Shown here: one piece after another, positions 55,596 through 64,000 of the stretch
Layout: each line of letters begins with the position of its first letter
How positions within the stretch are numbered: position 1 is the first letter of the stretch
NCBI RefSeq assembly: GCF_013128195.2
Contig: NZ_CP053452.2
Location: forward strand, 62,001-126,000
DNA length: 64,000 nucleotides
From: Frigoriglobus tundricola
Lineage (GTDB): Bacteria; Planctomycetota; Planctomycetia; Gemmatales; Gemmataceae
Direction of reading: 5' to 3'
The notes under the pieces: model-generated
The model's input: the letters and a program-made list of their open reading frames with translations, nothing else
What the model was told of the DNA's origin: nothing
Database searches by the model: none
Made by a program: the position numbers and the translations under genes

Positions 55596-56979
55596 GATCA
55601 CGCTGGCTGAATTGGCCTTCCATCACGACGGGAATTTCGTCACCCTCGCGGGGTATCCCAGATTGACACCCGAGCGGAGCCGGTCATGCCAGGGAAGGCA
55701 GCCAAGGTGGTCATCACCGAGCGGCAGCAAGAGATCCTCCAACGGTGGGTTCGGTCTCGCTCCTGCCCGCGGGGGTTGGCCCAGCGAGCCGAGATCATCT
55801 TGCTCGCCTTCGACCGCCTGCAGAACGGACCGATCGCCAACCACCTCGGGTGCGAGCGGCACGCCGTCGGGATTTGGCGACGACGTTGGGCGGCCGCCTT
55901 CGACACCCTGGTTCGCATCGAGTGCCTCGAAGGTCTCTCGACCCTGGAGAGGGCAATCGAAGATGTCCTGAGTGATAACCCCAGGTCCGGTTGTCCGGGG
56001 ACTTTTGCTCCCGACCAGATCGCCCGGATCATCGCCGTCGCCTGTGAGCCGCCGGAGGATTCGGGCCGACCCGTGACGCACTGGACCCCGACCGCGTTGG
56101 CCGAGGAAGTGGTGGCACGCCGGATCGTCCCCTCGATCTCCGTCCGCCACGTCGGACGCCTTTTAAAAGTGCCGAACTCCAGCCCCATCGGAGTCGGTAT
56201 TGGCTGAACGCGAACCCCAAGGATCCCGAGGCATTCGCCCAACAAGTCCGGGACGTGTGCGACTGCTACCAAGCTGCTCCAACGGGGTTGAAGAGCGGGG
56301 TTCACACGGTGTGCGTGGACGAGATGACGGGGGTCCAGGCGAAGGAGCGGATCGCCCCGACCAAGCCGATGCGGCCGGGTCAGGTCGAGAAAGTTGAGTT
56401 CGAGTACAAGCGGCATGGGACGCAGTGCTTGATCGGGAACTTCGAGGTCGCAACGGGTCAGGTGATCGCCCCGACGGTTCAGGCGACGCGGGGCGAGAAG
56501 GACTTCGCCACCCACATTGAGCGAACGGTGGCGACGGACCCGCAGGCGGGTTGGATCTTCGTGGCGGACAACCTGACGACGCACACCTCGGCGACGTTGG
56601 TGCTGTGGGTGGCGTCGCTGTGCGGGGTGGCGGCCGAGTCGCTGGGCCAGAAGGGGAAGAGCGGGGTGCTGAAGTCGGTCGCGACGCGGAAGGCGTTCCT
56701 GACGGACCCCCGTCATCGGGTGCGGTTCGTGTATGTGCCCAAGCACACGTCGTGGCTGAACCAAGTGGAGATCTGGTTCAGCGTGTTGGCGAGGCGTGTG
56801 GTGCGCCGTGGGAACTTCCGATCGGTGGCGGACCTGCGGGAGAAGATCCTGGCGTACATCGCGTACCACAACCGGACGCGAGCCAAGCCCTACAAGTGGA
56901 CGTACACCGGCCGCCCGCTCAACGTGTGACACCAGGAAACCCTCTGCCTTGGTGGCAGCCGAATTCAGCCAACGTGATC
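55596..56979 (+). mobile_element. IS630-family insertion sequence, about 1384 bp
   Basis: Inverted ends gatcacgctggctgaatt (from 55596) and its near-complement ending at 56979 (one mismatch) are each bordered by TA within CTAG, the TA duplication typical of IS630/Tc1-mariner elements. It contains one transposase gene and has split a TIGR02996 gene. Confidence 0.9.
55686..56929 (+). CDS. IS630-family transposase made by -1 frameshifting
   Basis: From ATG 55686: HTH region ([20 protein letters not shown], then [18 protein letters not shown]) in frame one, ending alone at 56207. A canonical slippery heptamer T-TTA-AAA at 56162-56168 lets ribosomes slip -1 and read on as [20 protein letters not shown]. 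The DDE core follows: [22 protein letters not shown] and [13 protein letters not shown], ending at 56929. A short stem (actcc/ggagt) follows the heptamer by a few bases. The joined product of about 414 aa is complete. Confidence 0.9.
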
Positions 56980-57345
56980 TAGCCACCAGGACGGTAACAG
57001 CGCACGGAGCTGATTGATGCGCTGGCGGAGGCCCGGACGCTCCGGGTGACCGCTACCCGCCGCGGCGAGTCGTGCATGGAGGTGGAGGAACTCGGCACGC
57101 GGGTCGTTGCGGTCGGCGAGCCAGTCGGCATAAACTTGGCGCGTCACCCGGTCGTGCGGGTTCGCCAAAAGCGCCCGCAGAAACGGTTCCTCTTCATCCA
57201 TTGTCGCCTTGTGGAAATCCATCAGCGCGGCGGGCTATGCGACTGAGACCGTCCATCGTGCCCCGCGGACGGTTACTTGCCACGCGAGCGGGGAAGTCTG
57301 CTTCACATATAGATGCGAGGCACCGCCCTCGGGTTTCGGTATAAC

Positions 57346-57399
57346 GTCAGACGCCGCGCGGCCGGTTCCTTCGAAGGAACCGGCCGCGCGGCGTCTGAC
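57346..57399 (-). terminator. perfect 54-bp palindrome after the DUF2171 gene
   Basis: A 27-bp arm (gtcagacgccgcgcggccgg...) pairs exactly with its complement, no mismatch and no spacer. It begins 12 bp after the stop at 57411 of the minus-strand gene and would form an extremely stable hairpin, probably a terminator, though no T-run follows. Confidence 0.7.
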
Positions 57400-57410
57400 A
57401 GCTCGTTTTC

Positions 57411-57785
57411 TCAGCCACAAGAGCCGCACGACGCGGCGCTGGGCTTCCACTCCTTCATGGCCTCTTCGGAGTTCTTGTTCAGGTGAACGTGGCGGTCCAC
57501 GTGATCGACCATCGAGGTCGGCAGGAAGTGGTGCATCCCGTCGCCGGTGCTGTCCTTCGTCAGCTTGATGGCGCTCCCCTCGACGCGGTCCACCACGCCG
57601 ATCGTCTTACCGCACGAGGCGATCACGTCCATGTGCTGCCGGATGCCCGCCACGCCCGCGTCGGACCCTTCGGTGCGGCCCGGCCCCACACCGGTCTTGT
57701 CCTTCACCCAGTCGGCCGCGTGGGCAACGTTATCAGCAACCCGCTTCCCGGCTTCGTTGATCTTGTCGCTGGTGTTGTTCGCCAT
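57411..57785 (-). CDS. DUF2171 protein
   Basis: A 124-aa protein from ATG 57785 after ggagg. Helical N-terminus (DKINEAGKRVADNVAHAADW), then the DUF2171 beta-rich domain: HMDVIASCGKTIGVVDRVEG, IKLTKDSTG and HHFLPTSMVDHVDRHVHLNK. The C-terminus has CGSCG, which might bind metal. DUF2171 proteins are small cytoplasmic proteins, possibly stress-related; function not established. Confidence 0.8.
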   Translation of the reverse strand: MANNTSDKINEAGKRVADNVAHAADWVKDKTGVGPGRTEGSDAGVAGIRQHMDVIASCGKTIGVVDRVEGSAIKLTKDSTGDGMHHFLPTSMVDHVDRHVHLNKNSEEAMKEWKPSAASCGSCG

Positions 57786-58010
57786 GATGCTTCCTCCCGT
57801 CGAGTGGGGCGGCATACCGCCGCCCGAATCGCAGCGGACTTGTCGCCGCGAACGGGAAAGAAGAGTGCAACCGGCGCGCCGGGCGGAACGAGAAGAGTGC
57901 TTCGCGCGAGTTCGGGGAGCGTGAATTCGTCGGCCGCCCTGACCCGCCTTGCGGCGGGCACGAGTCGTCCCTCTCATACATGAACCCGGTGAGTCTGTCC
58001 GGTTTTCGGC

Positions 58011-58072
58011 TCGTGGCACAGGCTTTCGAGCCTGTGCTTCAAGGCACACAGGCTCGAAAGCCTGTGCCACGA
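58011..58072. repeat. 26-bp-arm hairpin, cacaggct family
   Basis: Arms 58011-58036 and 58047-58072 (core cacaggctttcgagcctgtg) are perfectly complementary around a 10-base loop. Further out the flanks remain partly complementary (tgaacccggtgagtctgtc against its mirror), giving an extended structure of about 120 bp. Confidence 0.85.
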
Positions 58073-58301
58073 AACAGACACTCTCAGCGGGTTCGTGTAT
58101 CAGAGAGACGAACAACTCTCACTCCGCCTGGGTCGCCCCAGGTTCGCTACCTTAGGACCGTCAGAGTACAAGCACCGAAGTGCCTGACGAGTTTGTATGC
58201 CCCCCACCTTGGGGCGCGAAGCAAACGAATGGACGCGGCGTGTGTGGCAGGTTCGGGGAATTGAGAGTATCTGCGAATCGGTTCGGGGAGATCCAATTCC
58301 C

Positions 58302-58356
58302 GGGACCGCGGCCGTCTCGGCCGCATCACGAAGAGCGCCGAGACGGCCGCGGTCCC
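58302..58356. repeat. 20-bp-arm hairpin, gggaccgcgg family
   Basis: Arms gggaccgcggccgtctcggc (58302-58321) and its exact complement (58337-58356) around a 15-base loop, just 28 bp past the rpoZ stop. The outer gggaccgcgg also ends the inverted repeat at 26373-26515. May end rpoZ transcription. Confidence 0.85.
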
Positions 58357-58383
58357 AGGAAATGACGTCCGCAAAATCACGCT

Positions 58384-58698
58384 TTACTCGTCCGACGCCT
58401 GGCGTGCGGTCGAGCCGGGTTCCGGCGGGGTCGAGCCGGGCATACCGGGGTACGCTCCGGGCAGGTTGGCCATGATGGTCTGGTTCTTGGACGCCACCTC
58501 GCCCGACGCGTCCAGGTAGATTTTGTCTTGCAGGATCTCCTGAATCACGATCGCCATGCGGTCGGGCAGCCCGCGGGTGTCCACTTGCGGCTTGGCGCCG
58601 GTGTTCAGCGCGACCATCCGCTTCTGGATCAGGGTGGACAGTTTGAACCGCCCGCCCACCTTGTTCACGATCCCCTCTTCTTTGAGTTCGTCCAGCAC
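58384..58698 (-). CDS. rpoZ: RNA polymerase omega subunit
   Basis: A 104-aa protein from GTG 58698, 11 bp after gmk. [20 protein letters not shown] and [17 protein letters not shown] resemble planctomycete omega subunits (conserved helix with Arg-Met-Ala). The order gmk-rpoZ is common in bacteria and supports the call. The C-terminus is a Pro/Gly tail. It helps assemble RNA polymerase. Confidence 0.82.
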   Translation of the reverse strand: MLDELKEEGIVNKVGGRFKLSTLIQKRMVALNTGAKPQVDTRGLPDRMAIVIQEILQDKIYLDASGEVASKNQTIMANLPGAYPGMPGSTPPEPGSTARQASDE

Positions 58699-58709
58699 GG
58701 CCAGCCCCC

Positions 58710-59345
58710 CTATTGGTTGAATCGTTCGCGGATCACGTGTTCCAGTTCGCGCACGGCGTCGGTCAGGTCGCGGTTCACGATCCGGTGGTGGAACTCGCCG
58801 GCCCGTGCCATTTCGTCGCGCGCGGTTTTCAGCCGGCGCAACACCCGCTCCTCGGGCATGTCCTGTCGGCCCCGCAACCGGGCTTCCAGTTCCTCGAAGC
58901 TGGGCGGTTCAATGAACACCAGGAGACAATCCGGGCACGCCTGGCGGACGTTGGCCGCGCCCTGGACGTCGATCACGAGGATCACGCCCCGCCCTTCGGC
59001 CCGGTGCGGGTCCACCTCGCTCCGCGGGGTGCCGTAAAAGTCGCGGCCGAACACCACGGCCCATTCCAGCATACGGCCGTCATCAATGGCCTTGCGGAAC
59101 TCGCCCTCGCCCCAAAAATGATAGTCGCGGCCGTTCTCTTCGTTCGCGCGGCGGGGCCGCGTGGTCGCGGTGACCGCCCGCCGGAGCGGCAGTTGCGCCC
59201 CGGCCAGGAGCCGGTCCACCACGGTCGTCTTGCCGACCCCGCTCGGGCCGGACACGACCACAAGCGGGGCGAGGAGCGGGTGGTGACAGGCGCGGAACGC
59301 CTCCCCGTTCACGGGCGGCTGCGGCTCGCGGGCGTCTCTTCCCAT
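58710..59345 (-). CDS. gmk: guanylate kinase
   Basis: A 211-aa protein from ATG 59345. P-loop [22 protein letters not shown]-binding [33 protein letters not shown] and [20 protein letters not shown] with NRDL are complete. It phosphorylates GMP to GDP. The N-terminus is some 25 residues longer than in E. coli. Located between yicC and rpoZ, all minus strand. Confidence 0.96.
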   Translation of the reverse strand: MGRDAREPQPPVNGEAFRACHHPLLAPLVVVSGPSGVGKTTVVDRLLAGAQLPLRRAVTATTRPRRANEENGRDYHFWGEGEFRKAIDDGRMLEWAVVFGRDFYGTPRSEVDPHRAEGRGVILVIDVQGAANVRQACPDCLLVFIEPPSFEELEARLRGRQDMPEERVLRRLKTARDEMARAGEFHHRIVNRDLTDAVRELEHVIRERFNQ

Positions 59346-59385
59346 CGCGCGGACCTCGGTGTTCGGCCGGCCCTCTTCGACCCCG

Positions 59386-60276
59386 TCACTCGATGTTCAG
59401 CACCAGTTCGCGCAACTTTTCGAGCGTCGCCTTGATCTCGAACACGTGCCGGCTGATCGCCACGTCGCCGGCCTTCGACCCGATCGTGTTCGTCTCGCGG
59501 CCCATCTCCTGAATTACGAACTCCAGCTTCCGCCCGGCCTCTTCGCCCTTGCGGATCAGGTCCGCGAACTGCTCCAGGTGGCTCGTCAGCCGCGTCACCT
59601 CTTCCGAAACGTCCGTTCGGTCGGCGAACAGGGCGACTTCACGGATGACGCTCTCGGCGCTGAGCACCACGCCGGCGTCGGCGACCGCCTGCCGCACGCG
59701 GTCGAGCGTCCGCTGCCGGTAGTCGCTCACCACCCCGGGCAGCAGCACGCGGACCGCATCGAGCTGTTCCGCGATGGCCCGATGGTAACCGAGCAGTTCG
59801 GCCGCCATCGCCTTCCCCTCGTCGCGGCGCATCGCGTTGAGCTTCGCGAGAGCCGCGTCGAGGGTCTTTTCCACGACCGGCCACTCGTCATCCGGTGGGG
59901 CCGTACCGTTCCGCGTTTCGGGAGCGACGCCGGGCAGCGCCAGTGCACCGGAGACCAGCGGCGCGGCGAATTCCGGCGTGCCGGCCTCGTCACACGCGAG
60001 CCGGATCTGTCGCAAGTAGTCGGCCAGGGTCGCGGTGTTGAGTGCGGGCGCCCCCGATTGCCCCTGCCGCTCCACCCGGACGTGGACGTGGAGCGTACCG
60101 CGCCGCACGTGCCGGCGGACGACCTTTTCCAGTTCGGACTCGTACAGCGGGTACGGGTCGGAGCCGCGCACGGTCAGTTTCAGGTGGCGGTTGTTGACGG
60201 CCCGAACCTCGACCGCCACGCCAACGGCATCGGTCTGCGTGCGGGCCTCGCCGAACCCGGTCATGCTCAGCAACAC
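59386..60276 (-). CDS. yicC: YicC/YloC-family endoribonuclease
   Basis: A 296-aa protein; GTG 60276 gives the family-typical start LLSMTGFGEA (an ATG lies four codons later). VEVRAVNNRHLKLTVRGSDP, IREVALFADRTDVSEEVTRL, SHLEQFADLI and the end GRKLEFVIQEMGRETNTIGS match YicC throughout. YicC proteins cleave RNA and, in E. coli, affect small RNA stability. Upstream of gmk by 40 bp, as in many bacteria. Confidence 0.95.
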   Translation of the reverse strand: MLLSMTGFGEARTQTDAVGVAVEVRAVNNRHLKLTVRGSDPYPLYESELEKVVRRHVRRGTLHVHVRVERQGQSGAPALNTATLADYLRQIRLACDEAGTPEFAAPLVSGALALPGVAPETRNGTAPPDDEWPVVEKTLDAALAKLNAMRRDEGKAMAAELLGYHRAIAEQLDAVRVLLPGVVSDYRQRTLDRVRQAVADAGVVLSAESVIREVALFADRTDVSEEVTRLTSHLEQFADLIRKGEEAGRKLEFVIQEMGRETNTIGSKAGDVAISRHVFEIKATLEKLRELVLNIE

Positions 60277-60395
60277 GCCGGCGGCCCCTTCAGCAAGTTG
60301 AATCGGATCATGCGGAAAACCGGAGGCGGAAAGACCCCTCCGGTGGCGGGCAGGTTCGCGGATCGATCGGGCGAGACGGGGGCCCGACGGTCACG

Positions 60396-60689
60396 TCACG
60401 GTGCAGTGGTCATGGTGGTGTTGGCCTGCTCGCCGATGTCGTATTTGACCACCTTCACGTGAATCATAATGACCAGAACCCAGACGCCCGCGAGCCAGAG
60501 TGTGATCTTGACGAACTGGTCGGCGGCGCGGGAGCCGAACGGGCTGGACCCGCCGGCCCCACCGAACGCCCCGGCCAAACCGCCGCCCTTGCCGCGCTGG
60601 ATCAGCACGAGCAGGATGAGCAGCCCGCCCAGGCCGAGGACGAGCAGGTTCAGAACGTGCGACAGCCACCACGCGGCGATAAGGGTCAC
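60396..60689 (-). CDS. secG: protein translocase subunit SecG
   Basis: A 97-aa protein from ATG 60689. Two membrane helices, LLVLGLGGLLILLVLIQRGK and ITLWLAGVWVLVIMIH, flank a Gly-rich loop GGGLAGAFGGAGGSSPFGSR, the standard SecG layout. Part of the SecYEG export channel. Located between tpiA and yicC; tpiA-secG adjacency is common. Confidence 0.93.
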   Translation of the reverse strand: MTLIAAWWLSHVLNLLVLGLGGLLILLVLIQRGKGGGLAGAFGGAGGSSPFGSRAADQFVKITLWLAGVWVLVIMIHVKVVKYDIGEQANTTMTTAP

Positions 60690-60821
60690 GACCCAGCCTC
60701 CACTCTCTTCAGGCGGCCGAAACTGGTGGTGAGACCAATGGGCCGCCGGTCCGTGCCGGTTGAACTGTTACTCTAGGAAAAGCGATCTCGAGCGGTAAGG
60801 GCGAGCGCGGCCATCTGTTTC

Positions 60822-60930
60822 AGTCGCAAGTCATAAACAGGCAAGTCACAAAGTCGCAAGTCGTAAAGTCAGATGCCCATACCCACTCAGGTCTTCGGCT
60901 TTACGACTTGGGACTTTATGACTTGCGACT
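60822..60930. repeat. multi-arm hairpin with caagtc repeats between tpiA and secG
   Basis: agtcgcaagtcataaa (60822-60837) is exactly complementary to 60915-60930, and inside this caagtcacaaa and caagtcgtaaa repeat the same motif, the latter mirrored by tttacgacttg. Several alternative hairpins can form. It begins 12 bp past the tpiA stop, so a terminator or mRNA-stability role is likely. Confidence 0.75.
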
Positions 60931-60941
60931 CGACAAGGTTC

Positions 60942-61706
60942 TCACGCGCTCGCGGCCTTCACAATGGCGAGGAACGAGTCCGCCTTCAGGCTCGCGCCGC
61001 CGACGAGCGCGCCGTCCACGTCCGGCTGGTTCATCAGCCCGGCCGTGTTGTCCGGGGTGACGGACCCGCCGTAGATGATGGGAAGGGCATCGGCGATTTT
61101 CTCGCCGTAAAGCTGACGCAGTTTCCCGCGCACGAACGCGTGGGCTTCCTGGGCCTGTTCGGGGGTGGCAACCTTTCCGGTGCCGATCGCCCACACCGGT
61201 TCGTAGGCGATGATGAGGCGGCCGAACTGCTCGTCGGTCAGGCCCGCGCACGCCGCGTACACCTGCCGCTGGAACACGCGCTCTTGCAGGCTCCGGTCGC
61301 GCTCGGCGAGCGTTTCACCCATGCACAGGATGACGTGCAGCCCCTCGTCGAGCGCGGTGTGGAGCTTCTGGTTGATGGCGGAATCGCTCTCGCCCAGAAT
61401 GTGCCGCCGCTCGCTGTGCCCGATGATGACGTACTTGCACCCGCACTCGATCAGCATCGCGGGGCTAACTTCGCCGGTGAACGCGCCCTTCTTCTCGGAG
61501 TGAACGTCCTGGGCGCCGAGCGCGACCGCCGACCCTTTGATCGCTTCGCCGACGGGCAACAACCAGGGGAACGGCGGGCACACGGCGACGGCCACCGGCG
61601 AATCGCTGGGCACGCCCTTCGCCACCGCCGCACCGAGCGCCTTCGCCTCGGCCAGCGTGGTGTTCATCTTCCAGTTCCCGGCAACGAATCTCTTACGCGT
61701 CGGCAT
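60942..61706 (-). CDS. tpiA: triosephosphate isomerase
   Basis: A 254-aa protein from ATG 61706. GNWKMNTTLAEA (Lys), YVIIGHSERR (His), AYEPVWAIGTGK (catalytic Glu) and IIYGGSVTPDN are complete. Interconverts dihydroxyacetone phosphate and glyceraldehyde 3-phosphate in glycolysis. Confidence 0.97.
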   Translation of the reverse strand: MPTRKRFVAGNWKMNTTLAEAKALGAAVAKGVPSDSPVAVAVCPPFPWLLPVGEAIKGSAVALGAQDVHSEKKGAFTGEVSPAMLIECGCKYVIIGHSERRHILGESDSAINQKLHTALDEGLHVILCMGETLAERDRSLQERVFQRQVYAACAGLTDEQFGRLIIAYEPVWAIGTGKVATPEQAQEAHAFVRGKLRQLYGEKIADALPIIYGGSVTPDNTAGLMNQPDVDGALVGGASLKADSFLAIVKAASA

Positions 61707-61747
61707 GAGTGGTTCCTGAAGAAACCCGCCCCCAGCCCCTTCCTGAA

Positions 61748-61788
61748 GGGAGGGGAGCAAGTCAGACAAGCCCTCTTGCTCCCCTCCC
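61748..61788. repeat. 14-bp-arm hairpin upstream of tpiA
   Basis: gggaggggagcaag (61748-61761) pairs exactly with cttgctcccctccc (61775-61788) over a 13-base loop, in the 148-bp gap between the DAHP synthase stop and the tpiA start. It is a candidate terminator for the upstream gene. Confidence 0.6.
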
Positions 61789-61854
61789 CCGGCCCGCGAG
61801 AGGCTCCGCTGACAGGGCCGGGGAGGGAATGGAGGTGATGGGGGTGGGGTGTTG

Positions 61855-62886
61855 TCACTTCTCGGGCGGCGCCCAGAACTCGCACCCCATCGCGGTGGCG
61901 AGCCGGCGGAGGTCGCCCATCAGATCAAGGAACTGGTGCGGCAGGAGCGCCTGCGGGCCGTCGGACATGGCCTTTTCGGGGCAGTTGTGGACCTCGACGT
62001 GAACCCCGTCGGCCCCGGCGGCGACCGACGCCCGGCACATGGCCGGGATCAGGTCCGGGCGGCCGGTGGCGTGCGAGGGGTCCACGATGATCGGCAGGTG
62101 GCTCTGGCCCTTCACGTTCGGAACCGCGCTCATGTCGAGCATGTTCCGCGTGCTGTCCTCGAAGCTCCGCACCCCGCGTTCCACGAGCACCACGTCCTTG
62201 TTGCCCTCGGCCAGGATGTACTCGGCGGACATCAGAAGGTCCTTCACCGTCGCGCTCATGCCGCGCTTGAGCAGCACGGGCTTGTTGGCCTTTCCGCACT
62301 CCTTGAGGAGGTCGAAGTTCTGCATGTTGCGGGCGCCGATCTGGAGCATGTCGGTGTACCGGCACACGAGATCGACCTGCCGCGGGTCCATCACCTCGGT
62401 GACGACCGGCATGTCGTACTTCTGGCCCACGTCCTTGAGGATCTTGAGCCCGTCCTCGCCCATGCCCTGGAAGGCGTACGGGCTGGTCCGCGGCTTGAAC
62501 GCGCCGCCCCGGAGGATGTTCGCCCCGCCGGCCTTCACGTACTTGGCGACGGTGTCCATCACCTCGTAGTTCTCGACGGCGCACGGCCCGGCGATCATGG
62601 CGAGGCTGCCGGCCCCGATTTTCACTTTGCCAACGTACACCGCGCTGTCCGGCTTGTGGAACTCGCGGCTGGCCAGTTTGAACGGCTTCAAGATGCGGTG
62701 CACCTGTTCCACGCCCGGGATCGCCGAAAAGTTCTCCACTTGCGGCTTCGCCTCGTCGCCGATCACGCCGACGATGGTGCGGCTCTCGCCGCGGCTGACG
62801 TGCGGGGTAAAGCCCAGTTCGCGCACCGTCTCGATGACGTGGTCAATCTGTTCGAGGGTCGCGTCGGGCCGGATGACGAGGATCAT
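61855..62886 (-). CDS. aroF: 3-deoxy-7-phosphoheptulonate (DAHP) synthase
   Basis: A 343-aa protein from ATG 62886. An N-terminal ferredoxin-like regulatory part ([20 protein letters not shown]) precedes the barrel with [38 protein letters not shown] and [15 protein letters not shown]. This is the type I beta (AroF/AroA-like) enzyme that starts the shikimate pathway from PEP and erythrose 4-phosphate. It stands next to pheA of the same pathway, on the same strand. Confidence 0.95.
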   Translation of the reverse strand: MILVIRPDATLEQIDHVIETVRELGFTPHVSRGESRTIVGVIGDEAKPQVENFSAIPGVEQVHRILKPFKLASREFHKPDSAVYVGKVKIGAGSLAMIAGPCAVENYEVMDTVAKYVKAGGANILRGGAFKPRTSPYAFQGMGEDGLKILKDVGQKYDMPVVTEVMDPRQVDLVCRYTDMLQIGARNMQNFDLLKECGKANKPVLLKRGMSATVKDLLMSAEYILAEGNKDVVLVERGVRSFEDSTRNMLDMSAVPNVKGQSHLPIIVDPSHATGRPDLIPAMCRASVAAGADGVHVEVHNCPEKAMSDGPQALLPHQFLDLMGDLRRLATAMGCEFWAPPEK

Positions 62887-63014
62887 GGAAGTCGCGCGTG
62901 ATGGACATAAGGGTGCGGATGGCTCCGGACGGTCGGAACGGTTTCCGCTGGAGAGTTGGCGTAATCTTACAGGCCCGGCCGGGGAACGAACACCGAAGAA
63001 GCGCGGGTGCGCGG

Positions 63015-63076
63015 AAAGCACCGGGGCGAACGGGGCACGGGGTTTCCGCCCCGTGCCCCGTTCGCCCCGGTGCTTT
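63015..63076 (-). terminator. 28-bp-arm perfect hairpin after pheA
   Basis: Arms 63015-63042 and 63049-63076 (aaagcaccggggcgaacggg...) are exactly complementary over 28 bp with loop tttccg. The hairpin lies 20 bp past the pheA stop and before the DAHP synthase start. It should separate the two genes as transcription units or allow only partial read-through. Confidence 0.7.
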
Positions 63077-63095
63077 CTTGATTTCTTCTTTCCCC

Positions 63096-64000
63096 CTACT
63101 CGTCCGCCACCTGCGCCATCGGGAACGAGCCGAGTACGGTCACGGCGTCGCAGATCGAATCCAGCGCGGCCAGCACCTTCTTGATCCTCTGGTCGTCGCG
63201 GTGGCCCTCGAAGTCCACGAAGAACACGTACTGCCCCTTCGCCTCGCGGTACGGGAACGATTCGATCCACGTCAGGTTGATCTTGTTCGACTTGAACGCC
63301 GCCAGCACGTCGGCCAGTGCGCCGGGCGTGTGGCTGATCTGGAACATCAGCGCCGTCTTGTCGTTTCCGGTGCGGGCCGAATCGGAGAGGCCGATCACCG
63401 CGAACCGCGTCTCGTTGAACGGCGAGTCCTCGACGCCCTCGGCCAGCACGTTGATCCCCCACCGCACCGCCGCCTGCCGGCTCGCCACCGCCGCCACGTG
63501 CGGCTCGGTCAGCACCAGTTTCGCCGCGTCGGACGTGCTCGCCACCTCGTGCAGCGACGCCTGCGGCAGGTTCTTCGACAGCCAGTTGCGGCACTGCGAG
63601 AGCGCCTGGGCCTTCGAGTACACCCGGCGCACCTCCGACTGCTGGCAGTTGGCGAGCAGGTGGTGCCGCACCCGGAGCCGGATTTCCGAGCAGATCTTCA
63701 CCTGATCGGGGAAGCGGATGAACAGGTCGAGCGTGTCCGCGATCCGCCCGTCGGTCGAATTCTCCAACGGCACCACGCCGAAGTCGGCGTGCTTGCGGAT
63801 CACCTCCTCGAACACGGTCGCGATGTTCGCCGTCCGGTTGTACAGCGACGCCTCGCCGAACCGCTGGATCGCGGCGAGGTGGCTGTAACTGAACTCCGGC
63901 CCCAGGTAGGCGATCTTCTGCTGGCGCTGGATCGCCCGCGAACCGCTGATGAGTTCGCGGAAGATGGCCTTGATAGTGATCGCGTCGAGCGGCCCCTTGT
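63096..64000 (-). CDS. pheA: bifunctional chorismate mutase/prephenate dehydratase (5' end beyond window)
   Basis: The frame is open from the window edge to TAG at 63096. It shows [20 protein letters not shown] (end of the chorismate mutase helix), [49 protein letters not shown] (prephenate dehydratase motif) and an ACT domain [20 protein letters not shown] with [10 protein letters not shown], which senses phenylalanine. It makes phenylpyruvate for Phe synthesis. The N-terminus lies outside the window. Confidence 0.95.
   Translation of the reverse strand, partial: KGPLDAITIKAIFRELISGSRAIQRQQKIAYLGPEFSYSHLAAIQRFGEASLYNRTANIATVFEEVIRKHADFGVVPLENSTDGRIADTLDLFIRFPDQVKICSEIRLRVRHHLLANCQQSEVRRVYSKAQALSQCRNWLSKNLPQASLHEVASTSDAAKLVLTEPHVAAVASRQAAVRWGINVLAEGVEDSPFNETRFAVIGLSDSARTGNDKTALMFQISHTPGALADVLAAFKSNKINLTWIESFPYREAKGQYVFFVDFEGHRDDQRIKKVLAALDSICDAVTVLGSFPMAQVADE

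Larger units (their letters stand above)
54988..57201 (-). pseudogene. TIGR02996-domain protein split by an IS630-family element
   Basis: N-terminal part 56983-57201: MDEEEPFLRALLANPHDRVT, then VYADWLADRNDPRAEFLHLH, a TIGR02996 repeat-companion domain typical of Gemmata. C-terminal part 54988-55592: VGGLRAARQKPDPIGIEAAA onwards, 200 residues of unknown function. Removing the IS with one TA joins them in frame as LLPSWWLAPVGGLRAARQKP, so this was one gene of about 270 aa. After insertion the C-terminal part could only start inside the IS (ATG 55626). An alternative start is ATG 57222. Confidence 0.85.
57786..58383. other. 598-bp intergenic region with two long hairpins
   Basis: No gene is supported between DUF2171 and rpoZ. 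The region holds two separate inverted repeats (58011-58072 and 58302-58356) described below. The rest shows nothing recognisable. Confidence 0.6.

Overview
The window (64 kb, very GC-rich) comes from a planctomycete, most likely a Gemmata relative (Gemmataceae). The evidence is the set of lineage-typical families: a LEPR-XLL surface protein, two DUF1559 prepilin-like proteins, an ASPIC/UnbV protein coupled to a TPR protein, DUF1501 and DUF6797 proteins, a planctomycete Ser/Thr kinase, TIGR02996-type repeat-companion proteins, and many long intergenic palindromes. No species is claimed.

Layout. 1-4.2 kb: 5' part of a large LEPR-XLL/FG-GAP surface protein, then a glycosyltransferase and a frameshifted FkbM methyltransferase. 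5.2-7.8 kb: a two-gene module of unknown function. 8.0-16.1 kb: an integrated mobile element with two small HTH genes, a giant replication protein (PrimPol, DUF3987 ATPase, DEDD exonuclease and DNA polymerase A domains), and a tyrosine integrase whose end runs through a tRNA-Ser(CGA) gene, the probable attachment site. An IS1595-family element has cut the integrase in two, leaving an exact 8-bp target duplication. 16.4-23 kb: debris, with a decayed second integrase, a DUF1559 gene without a start codon, an IS66-type transposase and a pseudogene with three in-frame stops. 23-40.6 kb: chromosomal genes (TPR/ASPIC pair, DUF1559 plus lipoprotein, DUF6797, protein kinase, trypsin-like protein, sugar isomerase, ceramidase-like protein, TruD, oxidoreductase). 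40.8-45.6 kb: an island of small oxidoreductases with TetR and HxlR regulators and palindromic operators. 45.8-57.8 kb: DUF429 nuclease and an inverted partial copy, a 765-aa TPR protein, an ISKra4-family element (9-bp target duplication), a pseudo-M48 lipoprotein, NUDIX, DUF1501, GNAT, and a TIGR02996 gene split by an IS630-family element. 58.4-64 kb: a co-directional housekeeping block pheA, DAHP synthase, tpiA, secG, yicC, gmk, rpoZ, all on the minus strand.

The most notable items are: (i) the replication fusion with eight copies of an 8-bp motif in mirror orientation inside its interdomain linker; (ii) a palindromic repeat that has invaded truD in frame; (iii) three insertion sequences of different families whose transposases all need a frame change, one at a canonical slippery heptamer; (iv) two protease-fold proteins lacking catalytic residues; (v) several families of near-perfect intergenic palindromes. 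Single-base frame breaks cluster at 3.9-9.6 kb, so either sequence errors or decay must be considered there.
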